Assembly: GCA_027306585.1 (NCBI GenBank)
Contig: DAHUZJ010000095.1
Coordinates: 1-54,172, forward strand
DNA: 54,172 nt
Origin: Acidimicrobiaceae bacterium
Lineage (GTDB): Bacteria; Actinomycetota; Acidimicrobiia; Acidimicrobiales; RAAP-2
Reading direction: 5' to 3'
In this document: positions 48,086-54,172 of the stretch, piece after piece
Position numbering within the stretch: the first letter of the stretch is position 1
Layout of the letters: every line of letters starts with the position of its first letter
Program-made: the position numbers and the translations under genes
Notes under the pieces: model-generated
The model's database searches: none
Told to the model about the DNA's origin: nothing
Seen by the model: the letters and a program-made list of their open reading frames with translations, nothing else

Positions 48086-48724
48086 TCATCTGGCCCCCGC
48101 CGCCTTGGGCACGCCGGACCGCCCGGCGCGCTGTGCCTGGACGTCGGCCGCCTCGGCGACACTGTCATGCAGGCTGAACACGGCGTCCAGGCCGAGGATG
48201 GCGATGACCCTGCGCGGTGAGGGCTGCGGGCACACGAGGTCGAACCAGGTGTGACAGGCGATGGCCCGCCGTCGGGCAACCAGCAGCGTTGTCACGCCGG
48301 CTGCCCCCATGAAGCCCACACCGGTCAGATCACAGACCAGCCCTTTGACGCCGCGGCGCAATGCTGCGCCGAGTGCCTCGGAGAGCTGCGCGGTGGTGGC
48401 GATGTCGATTTCCCCGGTAACCGAGACCACCACCGAGGAGCCCACCCTCCACTCGGTGAGACCCAGTCTCGGTGCGCCGGTACCGACAAGCCAGCTGCAT
48501 GGTTCCACGAGCGGGGGGCCTGCGTGGACGGGGCCCGGTCGCCGCGCCCGAGCTGGGCTGGGGCCAAGAGGTGGTCCGACGACGAGCTTGCTGGCCGTCG
48601 TCGACCAGGGCGCACTCGGAGGGGAAGGGCCGACGATGCTCGCATGACAATCCGAACTCGTCCGAGAGCCTGAGTCGCCCGCAGCCGGCCTGGAGGTGGG
48701 TTCAGCATGGCTGATTGCGGTCAT
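48086..48724 (-). CDS. STAS-domain protein (anti-sigma factor antagonist-like)
   Basis: 212 residues. The first 87 are Pro/Ser-rich and probably disordered. Residues 88-200 form a STAS domain: WRVGSSVVVSVTGEIDIATTAQLSEAL, LVCDLTGVGFMGAAGVTTLLVARRRA. In SpoIIAA-type antagonists the loop reads D-S-S-G with the phosphorylated Ser; here it is G140-A141-A142-G, so phosphorylation by an anti-sigma kinase is not possible in the usual way. It may be a constitutive partner or a non-switch STAS module. No anti-sigma factor gene is adjacent, but two GAF-ANTAR regulators follow on the same strand upstream. ATG 48724 has only a weak purine stretch before it. Confidence 0.85.
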   Translation of the reverse strand: MTAISHAEPTSRPAAGDSGSRTSSDCHASIVGPSPPSAPWSTTASKLVVGPPLGPSPARARRPGPVHAGPPLVEPCSWLVGTGAPRLGLTEWRVGSSVVVSVTGEIDIATTAQLSEALGAALRRGVKGLVCDLTGVGFMGAAGVTTLLVARRRAIACHTWFDLVCPQPSPRRVIAILGLDAVFSLHDSVAEAADVQAQRAGRSGVPKAAGAR

Positions 48725-48939
48725 CTGCGTCGCTTCTTTCCTGGTGGCGTCTTCCGAGCACACCGCTCGGGGTCTGCGTTGCCAGGGTCTGGAGCAACGA
48801 TGGCGCTGTTCGGGCCCAATCGGCCTTGCCACGCCTGCTGCATAATGTGCTACCACCATTCCCGGGGCGCCACAAGGCGGACGCCACGTGAGATCGAGCG
48901 GTTCAGGCTGGCGGCATGCCCGGCCGGCCTGGCGTGGGT

Positions 48940-49689
48940 TCAACGGCGGCGGCCCGGGCGGCTGCGGGGCTGGATCACGAGCGCGTCGGGGGCGAGCTCC
49001 CGGTCGATCACGCGTCGTGCCACCTCGGAGAGGAACAGGTTGTGATGGCGGGCGTGGCCGCGCAGCAGGGCGAAAGCTTGGTCCATGTCAACCTTGGCCG
49101 CCTCGGCGATAAGGCCTTTGGCCTGTTCGAGAACCACCCGGGAGTCGAACGCCACCTGGAGCTGCTGGGTGACCTCCTCGCGCCGGGCGATGAAGCGTTC
49201 GTGAAGGATGCCGATGGTGGCCACATCGGCCATCGCCTGGGCGACGGCTTGGTCGGTGCCGCTCATGCCAGACGCCTCGTTGGCAAACAGGTTGAGGGCG
49301 CCGAGGCGCTCGTCGCGAAGTCGCATCGGCACCGCGTAGGCGGAGGCGAACCCGGCCGCGAGGGCAGCAGGGGCGAAGTGCGGCCAGCGCCCGGTGGCGC
49401 CAGCCAGCTGGTCCTCGGCGACGGCCCCGCCGTCGCGCCAGCAGTCCAGGCACGGGCCGTCCTGGCGCTGCACCTCGAGCAGCTCGATGAGGCGCATGCG
49501 CTCACTCGAAGAAGCCAGTGCCTGCAGCTGCCCTCGGGCGTCGACCAGCACCAGGCCTGCTGCGGCTATCCCGAGCACCTCCACGCAGCGCTCGGCCAGG
49601 TGGTGGAGGAACACGAGCGGGTCGTAGCCCTCGACGAGGGTGTCGGCTAGCTCGACGAAGGTACGCCCGATCAGCTCTTCTTTCGCCAC
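48940..49689 (-). CDS. GAF-ANTAR regulator (first)
   Basis: 249 residues: an N-terminal GAF domain (FVELADTLVEGYDPLVFLHHLAERCVEVLG, DGPCLDCWRDGGAV with the C-x-x-C pair common in this group, GFASAYAVPMRLRDERLGALNLF) and a C-terminal ANTAR domain (QLQVAFDSRVVLEQAKGLIAEAAKVDMDQAFALLRGHARHHN, about 188-240). ANTAR domains bind RNA hairpins to prevent termination; the GAF domain senses an unknown signal. GTG 49689 is chosen because GAGGAGG lies upstream and it marks the start of homology. Confidence 0.9.
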   Translation of the reverse strand: MAKEELIGRTFVELADTLVEGYDPLVFLHHLAERCVEVLGIAAAGLVLVDARGQLQALASSSERMRLIELLEVQRQDGPCLDCWRDGGAVAEDQLAGATGRWPHFAPAALAAGFASAYAVPMRLRDERLGALNLFANEASGMSGTDQAVAQAMADVATIGILHERFIARREEVTQQLQVAFDSRVVLEQAKGLIAEAAKVDMDQAFALLRGHARHHNLFLSEVARRVIDRELAPDALVIQPRSRPGRRR

Positions 49690-49821
49690 AGCCCTCGCAC
49701 CTCCTCGACCCGACACTTGAGCGACGCCGGACGGCTCCAGTATCGCCGATCCGTCGGGGTACCGGTCCGTCCGCACCTGCGGCCGAGTCCGGAGTCGTGG
49801 CCGCCGGAGCTGCCGGCGCCG

Positions 49822-50514
49822 TCACCGCTCGAATCGAAGCCTTCGGGCGACCACGTCGGCGGCCACCTCGCCGACCGGGCGGCCCGTCGCGTACGCCCGA
49901 GCCCGGATGGCGGCAGTGGCCTCGCCGGGTCCGACGTCAAGCTGCGCCACGACCATGCCGGTCGCCTGGTAGAGCACGGTTCGACGGTCGACGAGCTGGC
50001 CGAGGATCTGGTGGAGCGACCCGGGAGGCACCTGGGCCTGCAGGCCAAGCGTGATCTCGCACGCCACGTCGGCCATGGCCAGCGCATCGCTGAGCACGTC
50101 CTCGCCGAGAGGACCGGGCCGGTCGCGATAGAACGTCAAGGCCCCAAAGCGCGCTGCGCCGACCTGTAAGGGCAGGGCGAACACCGCCGCCGCCCCCGCG
50201 GCCAGCGCCTCGGGGCCAAAGGCGGGCCAGCGGACCGCCGATCGCAGCTCCGGTTCGAGGACCGCCCGTCGGCTGTGATGCGCGTCGATGGCGGGCCCTT
50301 CGCCGGTGCCGAACTGCAGGTCCACGACCGCTGCGGCGAGGTCGTCGGAGGCAGCGATGTGTCCAGGGTCGTGGCCCGAGAGGATCAGCGCCACCGCCGC
50401 TCCACTCACTCCCAGCTCCCGGGCGCAGGTGGCACACAGCCACTCGAGCGAGGCGTCGGGATCGTCGACCTTCCCCAAACGGTCCAGGATCCTTGCCAGG
50501 CGTCGGCTCGTCAC
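49822..50514 (-). CDS. GAF-ANTAR regulator (second)
   Basis: 230 residues: GAF (LEWLCATCARELGVSGAAVALIL, FGTGEGPAIDAHHSRRAVLE, FALPLQVGAARFGALTFYRDRPGPL) and ANTAR (LVDRRTVLYQATGMVVAQLDVGPGEATAAIRARAYATGRPVGEVAADVV in outline, residues 160-225). It is a paralogue of the gene at 48940 in architecture but well diverged, and its GAF lacks the C-x-x-C pair. Two tandem ANTAR proteins plus a STAS protein suggest a small signal-transduction cluster acting after transcription initiation. GTG 50514 is the likely start; an upstream in-frame GTG at about 50541 is possible. Confidence 0.88.
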   Translation of the reverse strand: MTSRRLARILDRLGKVDDPDASLEWLCATCARELGVSGAAVALILSGHDPGHIAASDDLAAAVVDLQFGTGEGPAIDAHHSRRAVLEPELRSAVRWPAFGPEALAAGAAAVFALPLQVGAARFGALTFYRDRPGPLGEDVLSDALAMADVACEITLGLQAQVPPGSLHQILGQLVDRRTVLYQATGMVVAQLDVGPGEATAAIRARAYATGRPVGEVAADVVARRLRFER

Positions 50515-51256
50515 CTCTACCGCCGCCCTTTCGCCCGGCACGGTCCCGATCGCAGTCGAGAGGCGCCGCCGGGCGCCGATGCCTCGGAGACGCTTCTGTC
50601 GATCCGCAATGTGTCCTTCCTCTTGGCGGACTGGCCGCAACAACGGAGGGACGCCACAACGGGGTCTCGATCGAGCGTCCACGAGCTGGCGTGACACGCA
50701 GCGCGTGCCATTCTGCACGCTCGCTCGGTGACGGGCAACCACTCGGTCCAGGGGCAGCCGGCACCTTGTCCGGCGCGCTCGACGCACACCCACAGGATTG
50801 CCCAGCGCTCGTGGTCCGCTGAGCGGGCCGGGTGTCTCGACGCTCCCGGCGCGGCTTGTGCAGAGACGCTTGTGGTGGTAGGCCGGTAGGCAGCAGTTCC
50901 GACCGGGCCTTCTTCTCTCTGGTCGGCGACATCGTTGCTCCAGACCCTGGCGGCGCTGACCCTCCGGGCATCGTGTTCGGAAAGACGTCCCGGAGCAAAG
51001 GAGCAACCTTGGAGATCTGCCCCTCGGGCCAGCTCCACGACTTGAGTTGGTGTGACCAGCGGACCACCCACGTCGGCGGCGCAACTCGTCGCTTCGGCGC
51101 TGGCGTCCTTGCCGCCGTCTCCGACTCCGACCGGCGCGCTGCGCGCGGAGCCGAACCTTTCCGTGTACCCCGACCGTCTTGTCCACGGCCCATGACCAGC
51201 CGCCTGGTCGGCTCGTCCCATGGTCGGGACCGTCGAGGCTTCGCAAGGGGCGACCA
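50515..51256. other. 740-bp gap between the ANTAR gene and the second ftsH
   Basis: Less GC-rich than the flanking genes. Frames are open on both strands (for example plus 50832-51260), but none shows a domain, a ribosome site or codon bias convincing enough to call a gene. It could hold promoters for the two flanking genes, a leader RNA for ANTAR control, or decayed sequence; no terminator-antiterminator hairpin pair was identified by eye. Confidence 0.4.
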
Positions 51257-53272
51257 GTGAGCACCTCGCACCAGACCACTCCGGCTCGTCCCGGCCCGCC
51301 CACTGGGCGCTCACCGCTGCCAGCGCCGAACCCGGCACCGCCCCGCTGGCGGCTGTGGATCCTGCCGATCGGGATCGCGCTCGCCCTCGTCTTTCTCCTC
51401 CACCCGGGATCGAAGGCCGCCCCGACGCGCAAGTTGACCTACACCGGCTTCGTGAACGAGGTGACGGCGAACAAGGTGTCGACGGCGACGATCACCTCCA
51501 CGGGCTCGGTCACCGGCACGCTCCACGGCGGCGCCGCCTACACCTCCCAGATCCCCACCGCCTTGGGCGACAACGGCCTGTCACCCCTGCTCCGTGCCCA
51601 CAAGGTGCAGGTGACGGGCACCATCCCCTCGACCAGCTCGCTGCTGAGCGTGCTGAGCTTCCTGCTGCCGCTCGTCCTCATCGTCGGTGTCTTCGTTTGG
51701 ATCGGCCGCAAGAGCCGCAAGCAGCTCGGTGGAGGCCTCGGGGGGATCATGGGCATCGGCAAGTCCAAGGCCAAGGTCTACGACGAGGAGCGGCCCACCA
51801 CTCGCTTCTCCGACATCGCCGGCTACGAGGGCTCCAAGGCCGAGGTCATGGAGGTCGTCGACTTCTTGAAGCACCCGGGCCGCTACGCCGCCGCCGGTGC
51901 GGTCGGCCCGAAGGGCGTGCTCATGGTCGGACCGCCCGGGACTGGCAAGACCCACCTGGCGAGAGCCGTCGCCGGTGAGGCCGGCGTCCCGTTCTTCGCC
52001 CTGTCAGGGTCGAGCTTCGTCGAGATGTTCGTCGGTGTCGGCGCATCGAGGGTCCGGGACCTCTTCGCTGACGCCCGCAAGCGTTCGCCGTCGATCATCT
52101 TCATCGACGAGATCGACGCCATCGGCGGCCGGCGCGGCCCGGGTGGGTTCGGCTCCAACGACGAGCGCGAGCAGACGCTCAACCAGCTGCTCTCGGACAT
52201 GGACGGCTTCGAGCCGGGCGCGGCGGTGGTCGTGATGGCCGCGACCAACAGGGCCGAGATCCTCGACACCGCGCTGCTGCGACCGGGGCGTTTCGACCGG
52301 ACCGTCGAGATCCCCCTTCCCAACCAAAGAGAGCGTACGGCGATCCTCGCCATCCACTCGAAGACCAAGAAGCTCGGTCCCCACGTCGATCTCGACGCGG
52401 TGTCGCGGGGCACGCCGGGGTTCTCCGGCGCCGACCTGGCCAACCTCGTGAACGAGGCGGCGATCAACGCGGTGCGAGCCCGCCGCACCGTCATCTCGGC
52501 GTCCGACTTCGACGCGGCGCGCGACCGGCTGCTCATCGGCCGGCGCGACGCGTCGAACGCCCTGCTGCCCGAGGAGAAGCACGCCGTCGCCGTCCACGAG
52601 GCGGGTCACGCGCTCGTGGCGCTCCTCTCCGATCACGCCGACCCGGTGGCCAAAGTCACGATCCTGCCCCGTGGCGCCGCACTCGGGGTCACCGAGCAGC
52701 TCCCGATCTCCGAGCGCCACCTCTATCCCGAGAGCTACCTCACCGACACCCTCGCCGTGCGCCTCGGCGGGCGAGCGGCGGAGATCCTCGTCTTGGGCGA
52801 GCCCTCGACCGGCGCGTCGAACGACCTGGCCGGTGCGACCGACCTGGCGACGCGCATGGTGCGCGAGTGGGGGTTCTCGACCGAGGTCGGGCCGATCGGC
52901 TACGGACCAGCAGGCCCGAGCCGCGACAACCCCTTCGCCGGCCGACCGTATGCCGAGGAGACCCAGCGGGCCATCGACACCGAGGTCGCCCGGCTCCTGC
53001 GGGAGGCCGAGGTCCAAGCGACCCAGCTGCTCCGCGAGCACCTCGACACGCTCGGCCGGGTCATCGACCTGCTCCTCGAGCGTGAGACGGTCGACGGTTC
53101 GGACCTGGCGGCCGTCGCCGGGATGTCGGAACGCGCCGGCCCGACGCGGGCCGTGGTGCCCCAGGCGGCGGCGATGGCACCGGTCGACCCCCAACCGAAA
53201 GCCGAGGCCGGGCCTGGTTCCCACACTGCAGCCGCAGGGCCTCGAGGCACGCCCAGGCGCTTCCTGCCATGA
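51257..53272 (+). CDS. ftsH: Second ATP-dependent zinc metalloprotease FtsH
   Basis: 671 residues: membrane helix at about 31-47, extracytoplasmic segment, second helix near 135-155 (LLSVLSFLLPLVLIVGVFVWIG), Walker A GPPGTGKT near 217, Walker B IIFIDEID, RPGRFDR, and the zinc motif HEAGH near 447. It is similar throughout to the FtsH at 5705 but with a different C-terminal tail and no GAN or Pro-rich extension. GTG 51257 is preceded by AAGGGG about 6 nt upstream. Two membrane-anchored FtsH genes suggest division of labour or mixed hexamers; placement beside stress-type regulators hints at conditional expression, which is inference. Confidence 0.96.
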   Translation: MSTSHQTTPARPGPPTGRSPLPAPNPAPPRWRLWILPIGIALALVFLLHPGSKAAPTRKLTYTGFVNEVTANKVSTATITSTGSVTGTLHGGAAYTSQIPTALGDNGLSPLLRAHKVQVTGTIPSTSSLLSVLSFLLPLVLIVGVFVWIGRKSRKQLGGGLGGIMGIGKSKAKVYDEERPTTRFSDIAGYEGSKAEVMEVVDFLKHPGRYAAAGAVGPKGVLMVGPPGTGKTHLARAVAGEAGVPFFALSGSSFVEMFVGVGASRVRDLFADARKRSPSIIFIDEIDAIGGRRGPGGFGSNDEREQTLNQLLSDMDGFEPGAAVVVMAATNRAEILDTALLRPGRFDRTVEIPLPNQRERTAILAIHSKTKKLGPHVDLDAVSRGTPGFSGADLANLVNEAAINAVRARRTVISASDFDAARDRLLIGRRDASNALLPEEKHAVAVHEAGHALVALLSDHADPVAKVTILPRGAALGVTEQLPISERHLYPESYLTDTLAVRLGGRAAEILVLGEPSTGASNDLAGATDLATRMVREWGFSTEVGPIGYGPAGPSRDNPFAGRPYAEETQRAIDTEVARLLREAEVQATQLLREHLDTLGRVIDLLLERETVDGSDLAAVAGMSERAGPTRAVVPQAAAMAPVDPQPKAEAGPGSHTAAAGPRGTPRRFLP

Positions 53273-53543
53273 GCGCGCCCCGGTGGGCACGTGAGGGCCC
53301 TTCGTTGCTGCCCCTTGCTCGGCACGGGGTAGGTGCACGGCTCCACGACAACAGGAGGAGCTCCCGATTGCGAGCGCACCGCCCGCACCCCGACAGGACG
53401 CGATCGGACCTGGCGCCCTCGACGCTCGGTCCGCTGACCCAGGTAATACTGGATCGCCCTGTCGACCACCACGATCGGCGTCTTGATGGCGGCGCTGAAC
53501 GCTTCGATCGTGCTCATCGCGCTCCCCGACATCTTCCGGGCCA
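53273..53543. other. Gap after the second ftsH
   Basis: No supported gene. On the minus strand MSTIEAFSAAIKTPIVVVDR begins a short protein-like stretch at 53518, but its frame then runs antisense into ftsH and no family is recognised. Confidence 0.35.
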
Positions 53544-53798
53544 TCAAGATGAACCCGACTGATCGGTCGGGGTCGCACGAATCACGCCATCGAGGCCCCG
53601 GTAGCCCTCGGCGCTCGGCCACGGCGCCTCGGTGATCTCGTAGACGTCGTCGGGCTCAACGAGACGCCGGGGGCGTCGCAGCGCCTCGGTCCACTCCGGC
53701 TCGTGGTCGACGATCCAGGCTCGGAACTGAGCGTCCTCTTTGCAGCTGCCCGGCAGGACCGCGACGAAGCGGCCCTTGTTTTTCACGATGTGGGCCAT
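53544..53798 (-). CDS. Small hypothetical protein
   Basis: 84 residues from ATG 53798: MAHIVKNKGRFVAVLPGSC, then RAWIVDHEPEWTEALRRPRRLVEPDDVYEITEAPWP, ending SGSS. Mixed alpha/beta composition, no signal or membrane segment, no family recognised. The frame extends upstream to 53954, but the extra residues come from a GACGGCAATG repeat and the opposite-strand gene. A weak CAGGA lies before the ATG. It could be a small acidic accessory protein; confidence that it is expressed is modest. Confidence 0.45.
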   Translation of the reverse strand: MAHIVKNKGRFVAVLPGSCKEDAQFRAWIVDHEPEWTEALRRPRRLVEPDDVYEITEAPWPSAEGYRGLDGVIRATPTDQSGSS

Positions 53799-53863
53799 GT
53801 TGTCCTGGGTGGCGATGGCCGCCGGCGTGACGGCCGGCGCGGTCGTGCCGCCGTCGACGGCGA

Positions 53864-53890
53864 CGGTGACGGCAATGGTGACGGCAATGG
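53864..53890. repeat. Short GTGACGGCAATG direct repeats
   Basis: Two exact 12-bp copies in tandem (with further GACGG-type units just before) sit immediately upstream of the GntR -10 box. Confidence 0.5.
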
Positions 53891-53893
53891 CGC

Positions 53894-53899
53894 TACTAT
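53894..53899 (+). promoter_or_regulatory. -10 box (TACTAT) of the GntR gene
   Basis: TACTAT is followed by 10 nt and ATG 53910, giving a leader of only a few nt. The other in-frame ATG at 53898 is inside the box and cannot be used from this promoter. Confidence 0.5.
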
Positions 53900-53909
53900 G
53901 GCTATCTCC

Positions 53910-54172
53910 ATGCTGGATGTCAACGTCCGCCGGGACGCCCCCGAGCCGCTCCACGACCAGGCGGCGGCCGAGCTGCGCCGAGCGCTCGCCGAGGGGGAGG
54001 CAAAGCCGGGTGAGCGCCTGCCGCCGGCCAAGGACCTGGCCGCCGTGCTGGGCGTCAACGTCAACACGGTGCTGCGGGCCCTCCGACAGCTGCGTGACGA
54101 GGGGCTGCTCGAGTTCCGACGGGGTCGTGGGGTGACGGTGACGGGGACGCCCGAGCGCAGTGCGGTCCTCCG
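53910..54172 (+). CDS. GntR-family regulator, N-terminal part (cut by window edge)
   Basis: The visible 87 residues are the complete GntR winged helix: LHDQAAAELRRALAEGEAKPGERLPPAKDLAAVLGVNVNTVLRALRQLRDEGLLEFRRGRG in outline. LPPAKDLAAVLGVNVNTVLRAL is the hallmark helix-turn-helix, with N-x-N-T-V as in the YtrA-like short subfamily that regulates ABC exporters. The effector domain and any downstream gene lie outside the window. Confidence 0.88.
   Translation, partial: MLDVNVRRDAPEPLHDQAAAELRRALAEGEAKPGERLPPAKDLAAVLGVNVNTVLRALRQLRDEGLLEFRRGRGVTVTGTPERSAVL

Noticed and set aside
50832-51260. Plus frame of 142 codons before the second ftsH
   Set aside because: No ribosome site, no domain and Arg/Gly-rich; it also runs through the ftsH start region.
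52900-53622. Minus frame starting MAERRGLPG that runs antisense into the second ftsH
   Set aside because: Only its first 50 residues lie outside ftsH; no family recognised and no ribosome site.

Overview
The window looks like chromosomal DNA of a high-GC actinobacterium, probably outside Mycobacterium and Streptomyces (an Acidimicrobiia-like lineage is my best guess, an inference only). The evidence is strong G/C third-position bias, GTG starts, two F420 biosynthesis genes, an actinobacterial GDP-mannose locus, DUF5719, ANTAR, HxlR, GbsR and BTAD regulators, and a TANNNT box 6-8 nt before the start codon of at least sixteen genes, the signature of leaderless transcripts.

Layout. 1-5586 (minus): sugar-phosphate operon of SIS isomerase (cut by the edge), Trm112-like protein, phosphomannomutase/phosphoglucomutase, a large GT-C-like membrane protein and a CPBP protease. 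5705-7903 (plus): ftsH. 8010-13330 (minus): DUF5719 secreted protein and a giant GT2 membrane glycosyltransferase. 13489-13851: small helical protein with a clear promoter. 13835-19249 (minus): Rmd-like reductase, three tandem GT4 glycosyltransferases, serine hydrolase. 19291-20944 (plus): cofD and cofE. 21236-25379 (minus): UDP-sugar epimerase, mannose-1-phosphate guanylyltransferase-like protein, an anchored Ser/Thr-tailed protein, a BTAD regulator and a small membrane ORF. Together 1-24 kb is a cell-envelope glycan locus (sugar nucleotides, lipid-linked glycosyltransfer) interleaved with F420 synthesis, resembling the mycobacterial manB-fbiAB-manC region.

25.4-29.7 kb: DUF2892 protein under a CsoR-type operator, SDR, GNAT, and a TetR/MFS divergent pair with twin operators. 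29.7-32.2 kb is accessory: an 80-residue protein made of six 11-residue DVMGG repeats, two toxin-antitoxin modules (one toxin frameshifted) and an unusual short tRNA with a UAA anticodon. 32.2-38.2 kb: type-B carboxylesterase, NlpC/P60 hydrolase, PlsC-type acyltransferase plus epimerase pair, GNAT. 38.4-45.9 kb: three regulator-plus-target units (GbsR with ABC exporter, ArsR with MFS, HxlR with SRPBCC), each with an inverted repeat in its control region, and a secreted alpha/beta hydrolase.

46-48 kb is a graveyard of three broken transposases and a broken SRPBCC gene, with an intact PRC-barrel gene among them. 48-53.3 kb: STAS protein, two GAF-ANTAR regulators and a second ftsH. The window ends in a truncated GntR regulator.

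The most unusual items are the DVMGG repeat protein, the class-I tRNA with anticodon UAA whose gene contains the stop codon of the upstream esterase, and the recurrent leaderless promoter spacing.
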